Shown here: in pieces, positions 53,958 to 64,000 of the stretch
Layout: each line of letters starts with the position of its first letter
How positions within the stretch are numbered: position 1 is the stretch's first letter
Source of the DNA: Dactylonectria macrodidyma
Taxonomy: Eukaryota > Ascomycota > Sordariomycetes > Hypocreales > Nectriaceae
Direction of reading: 5' to 3'
DNA length: 64,000 bases
Assembly (NCBI GenBank): GCA_020744425.1
Contig: JAGMUV010000001.1
Coordinates: forward strand, 4,216,001 to 4,280,000
Notes under the pieces: generated by a model
The model's database searches: none
What the model saw: the letters and a program-made list of their open reading frames with translations, nothing else
Told to the model about the DNA's origin: nothing
Position numbers and translations under genes: made by a program

Positions 53958-55439
53958 CTATTCTTCATTTATTTCGGGCATGTCCTCCGTGTTTGTGAGG
54001 GGAATATACGAAAACGGTACAGCTAGGTTGAAAACATTATTCGGGTCATACTTCTGCTTGAGCGCCAGGACAAACGGGAAGTTGACTCCAAAAATCTGTT
54101 TTAGCGTGGTACGGCCTGGTGGAGTGTGGTTAATGTACGTGGTTGGGAGGATATTCTCGGACTCTGTCCGCAATAGTTCACGTATGAAGTCTGCCTCCCA
54201 TCTCCGCGACTCCTCTAGACCCTCTTCCAATCGTGGCGTAGCGAGAATCTCCAACATGTAGTGAGGTTCGGTTGCCCCAAACACAGATTCTTGAAGGGTT
54301 GTTTTAGAGGGCATGGGAGCGATGTGGATCGCGAAACCGTTACCAACATATCTGGGCATACTCTGGACGTATGTCGCCATCACGGCAATGCTTTCGTCAG
54401 TCAGCGAGCGGAGGTTGATGGTGTTGACAGACCCGCGACCGTCCAGCGGGATGGTCGAGTTGAAATCACTCATCCCATCGAGGATTGTTGTCTTTCGCAC
54501 AGCACTGCATATGGTTTCTCCCAGCTTCGAGACCCTTTCACGCCATTCCAGGCCGACGCTTTCGTTGTCGTCGCTCCACATGAAGTGCGAGAGCAGCTTC
54601 AACCCGTCCGGAGTACACAAGAACATCGGGGCGACACTCAGCTGGCCCGGCCACTGCGTAGCGCGAAGTTCTTGGACACCTCGGCAGTAGCTCGTGACGG
54701 TAGCTTCGACATTGTTGGCATCGTATTGTATAAACCCGGTAAGAACCTAGTTGTTATGAGCGTTTCTGGACGTGAACAGGGCCGCGGGACTGCAGGACAA
54801 ACCAACCTCTGTGAGAGGGCGAACTGCAATTGTAATCTCGACGACGATACCAAAAGAACCGCCGGCTCCTCGGATGCCTTTCAGTAGCTCCTGATCGGCA
54901 TCCAAGATATCTCCTTTCCAATTGACTACCTTTGCGCCAATTATCTGCTCGAACCCGTACCCAAAGTTGCCCGAAAACGGCCCATACCCCCCATAGGCTG
55001 CCCACCCAAAGTAGCCAATAAAATGAACCATGCCGGAAGCCGTCATGACGCCCGCCTTAGACAAAGCTTCTACCAAGGTACCTGCGAGAATTCCTCCGCC
55101 AACCTTGGCGTAGCTCTGACCGTCGTTCACATGGCAGTACTTGATATCTCGCATGTCAATCGTAAGAGCGTCCTGAACCTGCGATTTGCCGAAGAGGTTA
55201 TTTCCGCCAGAGCGAACCACAAAGGGCACGCCGTGAGAGACGCAAAATGACACTATCACTGAGACGTCCTCAGCGTTCTGTGGTCGCGCAATGGCGATGG
55301 GCACAGCTGGGTTGTCCACGATAAACGTTGCGCGCAACGCGCCATAGTCGGGGGAGTGGGGTACGGCGTATGGGATCTTTGGGTACTGCTGGAAGAGGGT
55401 TTCAACGATACGTTGCCGCGATTGACATGAGGTCGCCAT
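53958..55439 (-). CDS. FAD-linked oxidoreductase, berberine-bridge-enzyme-like
   Basis: Exons 55439-54807 and 54746-53958 give 473 residues; the 60-bp intron has a weak GTTGGT donor and an AACTAG acceptor. The N-terminal FAD-binding (PCMH-type) domain shows GVPFVVRSGGNNLFG (residues 71-84), DALTIDMRDI and AKVGGGILAGTLVEAL, then the GYGPFSGNFGYG segment. The C-terminal BBE block YDPNNVFNLAVPF is present. In most BBE-like enzymes the first segment is RSGGH with His bound covalently to FAD; here it is RSGGNN (80-81), so the 8-alpha-histidyl link should be absent. No signal peptide is seen, unlike many secreted members. Such enzymes oxidise intermediates in fungal alkaloid, polyketide and sugar metabolism. 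The substrate is unknown. Confidence 0.9.
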
Positions 55440-58400
55440 TTCGTCTACGAAGGTTGCTTCTGGAATTCGAGGTTAGGGCTGGGGGGGTTGAGAAAGTTCG
55501 CCTTGCCGCACTCGCCTTTTATGTAGCGCGGGCCATATTCGGCAGGCCTAGAAAGGTCGAGGATCCGAGCCAAGCGCTAATTACTCAGCGCGAGATCTCC
55601 TGGAGGCAAGCAGCTTCCGAAGGGACACATCAAGGCTGTTCGGGAAGCCGTGCGGGAAGCCGTCCCAGAGAAGCTGGCTTCGGCTAGCCCGAGAAGGGGT
55701 CGCCAACATTGGAAGTCACCTTTCTCTATGATTGGCTGTTTAGGCACCTACTAGGTACTACATAGGTAATCTGCTCGTCTACGCCAAAAATTTCGAGTTA
55801 TAGCGTGGGGGATCGAGCATTCAAAAACACATCATGTACTACATCGGTGGGGTTTGGAGGAGGGAAGCGGGTGGCATGCCGGAGCTGCAGTAACCCCGGA
55901 GCTTCCAGTATACGTTAATGTTCCTGCGCATGGCTGAAGGTATGGCGCGGGTCTTCAGGCTACCTACAGCCAGCAAGTAACTCCCAGATATGCCGTTATA
56001 TTGTCCGTCGACAAATCCATCGAAGTGTAGAATAGTGGCCATGCCACACCAAACGAACTGTGCAATCTCTGTTGTGAACTGGTGCTTGTTGATCCGGGTG
56101 ACTGCATTATGGACTATCTCGGCATTTCCGAGCATTAGTTACTGGCCGTTGCGAAATATGGGGTTGGGTGGTTCGGGATGTGGAGCCGGGGCAAACATGG
56201 ATGACGCCGTGCATTGCTTTTAGATCTATCCGACTACAGGCCCTGTCATTTCAATTTGTCTCGGCCACGAGGGAAGAGAGGTGCTTGATCCGTACGCCCA
56301 GTACTAATTGCCGTTCACGGATGGGTTGGGTGTCGATGAACTTGGCGCCCACCTGCAGCAGATTTTGATTAGCTGTGCCAATAGTGGTGGGCCAGGGAAG
56401 ATGTAAAACCTCCCAATGGGATGGACCACTGACACGAGAATATGTCCACGGCACCTCACCTCACAGAACTCCTAAAAATCCAACCTCACGGCCCAATCCG
56501 GGTTACCTTCACATCGGCATGCCGAGGATGGCAATACCCTGGTCCTGTTCCGAGTCATGCGGGCCAAGACAAGTAGATATGCTCGGGGAGAGTTATTGCC
56601 GTAGGGTAAACGCATGATCACCCCGCAAGCTAGGCTCCGAAGGCCATGGAGCCCGGCAGCAAGCTCCAGCCCGGGCCTATCCCGACTGTGTTTGGTTAAA
56701 GTTGTCAGGGGCCGTCCAAAACCCCCGGCTTGGATTTCCTCAGCATACTTCATCATCACTGTCATCAAAGCGCATACAAAATATTTATCACGTTAGTAGC
56801 ATCCCAGACCAGATGCATTGAGTTTCATCGTGCTTGAAATTTCCCAACCCTTTCCCCACGAACACGTTCATTAGGGGGGAAAACATGGACAACTCGTCAT
56901 CTAAACCAGTAACACAACACCGGTTACACAACACGCCGAAACAGCAACGGATGTGAAGCAATCATCCTCTAAGACTAAACGTCACACCAAAAGACAACAG
57001 GGCATATGATCATATTTATTTTCCGGGTTGGCATGTTGACAAGCCTGTATAACGTCGGTCTGGCATCAGGGAGTGTGGTTGCTGCTGCAATGAGTATTCC
57101 AACCTGCAGGTCTCTAACGACCGGCCCTGAACGCTGACGGCGGGACCAGATATTCATTGGCTCATCCAAGTTTACCACGAACTGGGCGTGGTAAAAGCCC
57201 ATACTCTGCCAGATCCCCGTGGCCATCATTCTTATTACGGCCAGTCTTTTCTTCCACGAGTCTCCGCGGTGGCTGCCCCTTACGACATCTCCTTGAAGCA
57301 CAAAATCGTGCATTTCCTTCTAGATTAAACCATTGCTCCTTAGCTATCAATAACACTTGATTACCTCAATCTACCTGACTATTACGTATCAGTCCGGTTG
57401 ACTTTATCAGACGTAACACCCCAAACTCATTGCTCAACAACCCCTGATCCATCTGCTAACATAGGCCCTGCGACCGGTTTGTCCCTTGGATCCAGATTGA
57501 CCATTGCACAACGTGGTGCTGTGAATCAACGAGACCCAGCCGTTGCACATCTTTTCCGAGCTGCTAGAGAACAGCCTAGTTTTACGTTTCTGATCGAACT
57601 ATCTGCGAGAAAACCAGCTCAAGGATTTTATTTTGCTTACTCGTATTAAGACTTAAATGGTTAGGTTCGTCTTGCAATTTTTTGGGGTGCCTTGTGTAAC
57701 GGCGCGCCTCTAAGCCATTGCGCCACAGGGCAAAAGGTTGAGCATTGATCACAGGTTAAGCAATCAACGAGGCGCTCCAGCTGTCTGATCAAGCCTTGAG
57801 CCCCGCTACGGGGGGACCAAGCCAAGTGTGAGGAATACTTTTCTGAATTATGTAGAATTCCTAAAACTGTCTTGTCCCAGGCGCTATTAATTATCCTGCC
57901 TTACGCCATGAATTCAAAAGCTTACGTCATGGCCATCGACTCACCCAAGACTCTACTTATGAGTCGAGTTGTATCCGCGGCGACATGTGTGAGTCGGGGT
58001 AGAAGACGAGTATTTCAGTCCACGACGCCGACCGGGAGATTGTCATGGTGGATGCACCTGGACACAATTGCTGGACACTCCGTGTTGGGGACATTAGTGG
58101 TGTCGGTGATGTGGGCTAGGAAGGGGACGAGCCGATTGAAAGTTTCCGCAAGCGGCACTCAGGCTGGCCTCCCCTGCTTTGCTCTCCAAAATGACAGGTC
58201 ATTATCAAAACATAGAATTGCAAGAGTCAGTGGAAATGATACTGTAACACAACAGAGGTGATGGGCATGAATCTCTATTGGCTGTTTTAAGACCAAAGCC
58301 AGCTCCGGTTATGGAGCCCCACCTGACCTATGGCTCACAAAGTATATGCACGACCTGCAGAGCGTCCTCCTCCAGCATGCCCTCAAGAGACTGAGTCATG

Positions 58401-59853
58401 AGAGTTATGTGGCTGTAGACTAGGATTAACGGTTTACTAAATAATTACATGGGTCGCTTTACTCTCTCTCTTTATACTTTCACGCTATGATTAGTCTCCC
58501 GCCGTCTTATTTCTTTCTCCCATTTCTGTCCTCATGCCCACTGATGAGAGCCCTACCCAACGCGGGCCATTGATAATCATTCTTTGGGAGGGACGGACTG
58601 TGTGGCGTTTGCGCCACGGCCCGCTCGGACACGGACCAATGTCACTCAGCTGCGCCATCACGGGCGCCACCCTGGGAGGAGAAGTCAACTAGAGGTAGAG
58701 AATCGCAACGCAACAGGTTAGCTGGTGAATAACTCGCGGGCACGGGCATGCGCCTCCGGGTCCTTCCGCTCATCAATGCGGATGGATTCTTAGCTGCTCA
58801 ACTTGCATCGCAGTCCAGTCCCGATACACCACGTTAGTCTCGAGGACTAGAGATGAGAAAAAGTTGTCTTTTCTGGTGCCTAATATCGTCCATGATCCAT
58901 CGTACATACATACATCGATCTGGTCTATTATATTCCTTTTTCTTTGGAACCATCTCCATCGTCCAACCCTGGGGATCTCTGTCCTAAACCATACCAAAAT
59001 ACTGATTAGGTCTGTCACCATGTGACTACACCCTCCCGTCTGCATTATTGCGAGTCAGAGCCCTGCGTCTTGCTAAGCATCTTGTTAGAGTCATTACACG
59101 AACCTCCTAAACCCCGTGTTTCTCGGAATGCGCTGATCAACTAGAACCTAAGAGGTTCCAGTCTTACCTCGGCCATGATGGTGACATCTCTTGCAAGGGA
59201 AGATTGAAGAAATCAAGAAACGGGGTCCATCACAAAAAGGTACTCTTCGTTCCCAAGAAAGTACCATGAATAGCCTCGCCGAGCCACAGGGCACTTGCAT
59301 CACTATCTGCCAGACTACACACACGCACAATATAGACCTTATACGATTCCCCATTTACTGCCCTGACTACTCGGGGTTCTCTTGCTTTCGTGCCCTTCAG
59401 CTTGTTGCGAGAGAAAGTTGTTCATGGACGTGGCGCTGAGGCGGGGTGCTTCTTAGCCCAGCCTCGCTCCCTAATCGGGCTAGGCTGGACCGACTTGACT
59501 CGAGGGCAGGATGCTCAAAATGTTACAGCATATATTTCAACATGGCATTCTCAATCGATGGCGTCCTGGGGAGGCTAGCTCCGCGCTTACTGCCACTGGG
59601 ATGCTTGTTACGCTTGAGCCTTGGAACCAGTGTCTGTTGATTGTCGAGATAATAAGACTTGCATTCTCTCCCCCATCCCCTACTGTAACGGCGTCGTTTA
59701 CAAGTTTGAACTTTGTTGATAACAACTTGCTTTGCTCGAGTCCCTGATAAACGACACCTCCTTGGCTGCTAAGCTAAAGACGTTATCTCGTGAGCTTGGC
59801 TGGGCGCCTCGCAGCATTCCATAACCAAAAGAACAGCGACAGAAAGTAACAAA
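55440..59853. other. 4.4-kb region with no supported gene
   Basis: Many short frames overlap on both strands. Minus-strand frames at 56251-56454 and 55839-56135 look slightly protein-like (WEVLHLPWPTTIGTANQNLL; HFDGFVDGQYNGISGSYLLA) but have no start/splice structure I can support and no family I recognise. At 57690-57735 a 5' tRNA-like half is present. The left edge must hold the promoter of the FAD oxidase. Confidence 0.45.
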
Positions 59854-61243
59854 ATGGATCCACCCAAAGAGTCAGGCGAGCCCATTGAGTCCCAGGGCCA
59901 TGCCATGCGTGGCCTCAACATCGCCCTCATCCTCATTACCACCATTATTATAATTCTGCGACTCTACATCCGGGGATGGATGACCAAGGCACTTGGATTG
60001 GACGACCTTATAGCTACTGTCGCTTTTGTAAGCAGCTGCTCTAGAACCGTCCAGTTGGAAGCTGACGATTCCTCACCAGGGCCTCTGCATTACCTTTTCA
60101 GCTTTGGAAATCGTCCAAGTCCACAATGGATCCGGGACGCCAATGGACCAGGTCTCCAGCGAGCAGATCATTGCCTTCTTTTCGGTACTATATAGCATAC
60201 CACAGCAGATACGACAAGAACAATTAACTAATATAAGGATGGACTTAGATATTGCCTATTAGCGAACTCGTCTTTATCCTTAGCAGTGGATTTGTTCGCC
60301 TATCTATTCTGGCCTTCCTGCCCCGGCTAAGCAAAGACCGTGAGTGTTCCTGGAAATGAAAATGTACAATTTGTCGACCAGTGAACTAACAACAATGATT
60401 AGGCATTTACATACGATATATCTGGGGCATAGGCTTCGTTATTGTTGCCATTACCTTGGTCACATTCTTCTTCTTTCTTACTAGATGCCGACCCATTGGG
60501 GACCTCTTTAATGCTGCTAAGCCCGATCGTATTTGCGTCAGCAAAGATAAGGAAGCCGATATGATGTGGGCCCACTCTATTGTAGGAATCTGCATCGATT
60601 TGGCGCTCTTCGGCCTACCCATTTGGGTCATCCACAATAATATGACCTTTAGCTCTAAGGCCATTAAAGTTATCCTTGTCTTTTGTGTTGGCCTTTTTGC
60701 TGTGATTACAGGAGTCGTCCGGTTTGGCTTTATAGTCACTGCTGACTTTGCAACCAACACGTTCGTCTCTTTATCTTTCTCTCGCCTAATCATCAGATAC
60801 TATGGCTAACTTGGTGTCATAGTACTTATAAGGCTATCCGCGTTACCACCTGGGCCGCCCTCGAACTCCACGTCGGCCTCTGGTGCGGCTGCTTCCCAAC
60901 CCTCCAACCACTCCTCCGCCTCGTCTCGTATAAGCTCGGCCTCCGTAGCCGCCTTGAGAGTACCAACAAAAAGACGCCGCACACGGTTACTGACGCCCAG
61001 TGCCGCGGCGACTGGCCCGGAGCCACCAGATACATCAGGCAGGCTAGCATCGTCGACCGCGAGAGCGACGGCGCGAGTTGCCGGGTCATGGTGTCAGCGG
61101 GCGATTCGACGACCGAGTTTGTTGAGCTGGACGATGTGGACAAGGGCATCCGCATGCGAACCGATGTGCAGGTGCGAGTAGAGGAGGGATTGCACATGAG
61201 AGAGCGGCAGGAGGCCAAGACTACGACATGGGATGCTATCTAG
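59854..61243 (+). CDS. Pth11/rhodopsin-like fungal integral membrane protein
   Basis: Five exons, 59854-60027, 60080-60184, 60249-60339, 60403-60760 and 60823-61243, give 382 residues. All four introns (52-64 bp) have GT-AG ends, and branch sites such as AACTAAT or GCTAACT are visible. The protein has about seven hydrophobic segments: LNIALILITTIIIILRLYI, the GLDD loop, ITFSALEIVQV, LVFILSSGFVRLSILAFLP, IGFVIVAITLVTFFFFL, GICIDLALFGLPIWVI and VILVFCVGLFAVITGVVRF, followed by the TTWAALELHVGLWCGCFPTL block before a long cytoplasmic tail. This is the layout of the fungal rhodopsin/Pth11-like family, putative GPCRs or transport-related membrane proteins, many linked to surface sensing. No CFEM domain is present at the N-terminus. 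Confidence 0.87.
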
Positions 61244-62277
61244 GCCAAAAACGGGTCAAGTGGAATGCGGCCATGCGGCGTTTTTATTCTCGACTCATGC
61301 GATAGCAGGAGACGTCAATATCAATATCTCTAATATAGCTTAGAGGGAGGGCATATGGGGTTCGGGTTTACAAATGGTTGTGTCGTTGGATGCGGTCATG
61401 GGCACGCGTGGGCGTGGCAGGAGGAAAATATAAAAAGTCCATAATAAATCCGTCATAACGATGCACTTCTAACCAAGCGATCAAAAGTTTAATCAGATAC
61501 TACATGCACAAACCTTCTCATTTGCCTGAGCAATGATCTTGTCTCTTCGTTGTTTTGCCCAATCCCTGCCATTTCGAAACGCAATGGCTCCCTGTCGGAA
61601 CGTTTCATGGTCGCTTGTTAGGGATCAGCCTTTGATCTGCTCGTTCTCGCCGTGCAGTCAGAAGTAATACTCAACCTCCCCAGCCGTTAGTAAACACAGT
61701 AGTCAGCGTGCCATTGAGGGTAATGAGTTCCTCTCCGTATTGCGTGGCACGTATTAGACGGTCACGCTCCCAAGCTCGTCTCAAGGCTTGTCTACGGGCT
61801 CTGGTTTGCCTTCTGGATCGCATTTGGTCGGTCCTTGAGTCATGACTTGCCGAGATGCCATTGCTGGCGATTTTGTGGTGGGGTCGGAGCCGGCCTGGAG
61901 CCCTTGCCGGGCCAGAGCTAGGGCAGGTGCACGAACGGGAGCACGAGCAGGAGCGAAATACGGTCTGGCCCTCCCCGATCCAGTCTCGAAAGACAACCTA
62001 GTCCCACGTGACCACCCTGCGCCTAGGTGTTCCAACATGGTCCAATTCAACAGGTCCTAGCTATAGGTGCAGCTACGGAGTAGATGACTCAACCTCCAGT
62101 TAAGTCATTACTTTCCCTTTTGCCTCAGCGGCGGGGAATCTGCCAGATCAGAGGAAAGTCGTAGCGCTAGCTGCCGCTTAAGCCCCTTTGGGGCCAATCC
62201 CTTATATGTACACTTTTTTTTCTAACCAATTATAAACTTTCTCGCACCATCTCAGACTTGGATAATCCATCACCCAT
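61244..62277. other. intergenic, no supported gene
   Basis: Overlapping frames on both strands near 61,500-62,060, one with a GA/CG-rich low-complexity run (ARAPVRAPALALAR on minus). Two minus-strand frames are equally open at 61,500-61,640, so no gene model can be preferred. Confidence 0.4.
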
Positions 62278-63957
62278 TTATAGCCCTTGGTCCTTAGCAG
62301 AAAACCGCTCAGTCCATCCCCCTAATGCCCCCCGCTCCCATGCAGTAGGCATTCTATCTAGTGTCTTTGGCATAGTTTCGGAGCCTGCCATTTCCCAAAT
62401 GCGACGCAAGTGCTCAGAAAAAAAGCGGCGGTCGTCTTCGGAACGTGCCTCCACAGCTCCAAGAAAACAGGGCCATACCAAAGTGTATGAGCCGGGTTTG
62501 TATTTCGAGTGTTCTAACAGTACTCGTAGGTGTTGAAGGAGGCCGGTCATACGGACTTCATTTACAAGAACCACGCGCGACTCTTCTCGTAGGAGATATA
62601 TTTCCGAGGCAGTGTAGTGCAAGTCGAGGTCTTGTGGCAGCATATGGTTGTCTTGCACACTGGGCCCTCCTGGGTTCAACTCCAGCGTTGATCCCATTGG
62701 GTTGGGAAACACCCGGCTGGCAGCGAATGTGTCCTCATATCCGGCCATGAAAGGGCGAGAAAAGAATGAGATTCTAGATGGTATCGTTAGTTCGTTGTGA
62801 AAACGCATCCACGAGCGAAACAAACGTACAAGCGTGCTTGCATAGTTAGTAACTGGGCCAATGGTGATGTTAGATCCATGGTCCCGCGGGCTGCCATAAA
62901 TGATGTGAGTGTGTGATATAAAGGTCTGATATCCTCGCTGCCCGTAAATAATTCTCCTAGGATCAAGAGGCTGATGACGGCCCATGTTACGTCATCTAAA
63001 GCACTTATGCAATGAGATCTTTTACGTAGATTTCGGATGATGACGGCTCGAGTTTTCTCAGCATGTCCAAGTAAGTGTGGCATGTGTTGAGCAAGGTGAA
63101 ATGCGGCAGTGGTACAGACAGCCTGCTGGATCATGGGCTCTACGTGAGCCAACGGCAACACGTAGTCTCGGTATCCGTTTCCATTGCCATCAAACGATAT
63201 CATGAGAGAGGAGACTCGTTCAGCAACTAACAACGTCATTTGTGCTCAAATCATGAATAGGGTGAGCTTACAGTGGTCTAATAGAAAGCGTGTCATGGCG
63301 TCGATAGGGTCCATTATTCGCGGGATTGGACCCGACGGAGGAGTGAAGGAATGGGCTTTAGGGATAGACCAGCGGTAAGGTGCAGACCTCAAGTCATCTA
63401 CAGAACCACCCGCTGGTCTGTTAGCCCCAGATTGGATGACATTCCAGTAGCCACCCAAGTGTGGGTTTTCGTTGTGTGCAATAATTAAACCAGTGTACCG
63501 TTGATTGGGTGGCGGCGTCCCGCGGCCGTGGGTAAGGGGCTTGGTCTGAGGAAACACCCCCTGAGGATTGCTCAATGTGCCTTGACTCCACCCCTGGGAG
63601 CTGTTGGATGCTAGGCGACTAGCAGCTTCAGGAGCGGGGTTGATGGTTCCCGACGAAGCCATCCGTGGATCTCCTCGAGCGATGACGGTGTTGATTGGCA
63701 CAAAGCGGAAACGTACACCATACCCAGGGCATGCAAGGCCCTTTACTTTGCATTTGTTGCAATGCGGGATGGCTTTATCGCAGATGATTCGCCGTCTCAT
63801 GCAGAGATAGCATCCTGTAATGACCCCAGTTGTCAGCTAAGGGGCCCCATGCACAAGACAGTGGTGGTGGGGCGAACGTGTTGTTCCATGAGCCGCTGCA
63901 TTCTCTTAGGCGGCTTGGCTCGAGAGACATACCTTTTGCAGGTTTGGAGCTACCCAT
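62278..63957 (-). CDS. Zn(II)2Cys6 transcription factor with fungal_trans_2-type C-terminus
   Basis: Four exons, 63957-63933, 63814-63272, 63226-62830 and 62773-62278, give 486 residues. The very short first exon encodes MGSSKPAK; splicing (118-bp intron, GTATGT...CATTACAG) restores the cluster C10-x2-C13-x6-C20-x6-C27-x2-C30-x6-C37 (CYLCMRRRIIC and CNKCKVKGLAC), followed by PGYG. The third intron (GTACGT, CTAAC branch, CATCTAG) joins LLTMQARL to ISFFSRPFMAG. The C-terminal region has the helical blocks of the fungal-specific DUF3468/fungal_trans_2 family, such as YRDYVLPLAHVEPMIQQAV and PCFLGAVEARSEDDRRFF. Without the first exon the protein would lack two zinc ligands. Targets are unknown; the Pth11-like gene is its neighbour. 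Confidence 0.9.
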
Positions 63958-64000
63958 CGGGATGATATGGTGGCGAAGTCCACGGGTCTTGATAACTAGG

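Noticed and set aside
55839..56454. Possible two-exon gene on the minus strand
   Set aside because: Frames look mildly protein-like but no splice pair joins them convincingly and no family is recognised.
57690..57735. tRNA gene on the minus strand (GCCCTGTGGCGCAATGG)
   Set aside because: Only the acceptor 5' strand and D-arm/A-box look right. No anticodon arm or TTCGA T-arm follows within tRNA length, so at most a truncated relic.
61500..62060. Possible small gene on the minus strand
   Set aside because: Two overlapping frames are equally open, the composition is low-complexity and no intron/start combination is decisive.

Overview
The window looks like a chromosomal segment of a filamentous ascomycete (Pezizomycotina). 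Evidence: short introns of 45-118 bp with CTAAC/CTAAT-type branch sites, several Zn(II)2Cys6 transcription factors, a fungal bZIP regulator, a Pth11/rhodopsin-like membrane protein, Ty1/copia and Ty3/gypsy elements of fungal type, and large AT-rich blocks whose coding remnants carry the C-to-T/G-to-A damage typical of repeat-induced point mutation (RIP). I cannot name the species.

Layout. 454-6219: a structurally intact Ty1/copia retrotransposon (251-bp LTRs differing at one base, one open 1644-residue polyprotein). 6791-10281: a short-chain dehydrogenase gene divergent from a Zn2Cys6 regulator gene. 10737-11587: a TPR-repeat gene relic grading into AT-rich, RIP-damaged DNA. 11588-13342: a 1.75-kb element-like block with TG...CA inverted ends. 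13356-21229: a complete but lightly damaged Ty3/gypsy chromovirus on the minus strand, with an ATCTA target duplication. 21318-41900: a hAT DNA transposon with an 8-bp target duplication (GGCGGAAG) that has taken four later insertions: a 0.5-kb TRIM-like element, an 8.2-kb gypsy element on minus, a sister gypsy element on plus, and a second TRIM copy. Without these insertions the hAT would be about 3.2 kb. Each insertion has a recognisable 5-bp target duplication, so the nesting can be read directly.

42747-55439 is a gene-rich accessory block: an NTF2/SnoaL-like small protein, a Zn2Cys6 regulator, a LovD/EstB-type serine hydrolase with two apparent GC-AG introns, a bZIP-DUF3425 regulator, a GC-rich SDR, a pseudogenised fungal transcription-factor domain and a BBE-like FAD oxidoreductase. 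This resembles the tailoring and regulatory part of a secondary-metabolite cluster, but no PKS, NRPS or terpene synthase is visible. 55440-59853 has no gene I can support. 59854-61243 encodes a Pth11-like membrane protein and 62278-63957 another Zn2Cys6 regulator.

The most interesting signal is an antisense spliced gene present in all three gypsy chromoviruses (13879-14563, 24312-24885, 39904-40477). It starts next to the 3' LTR, runs opposite to gag-pol, encodes a Cys6 motif with exact Zn2Cys6 spacing followed by a coiled coil, has a phase-1 intron just after the Cys6 motif, and in the first element overlaps the end of pol tail-to-tail. A second signal is that the TRIM LTR ends and polypurine tract match those of the gypsy element at 13356-21229, which suggests that element family mobilises it.
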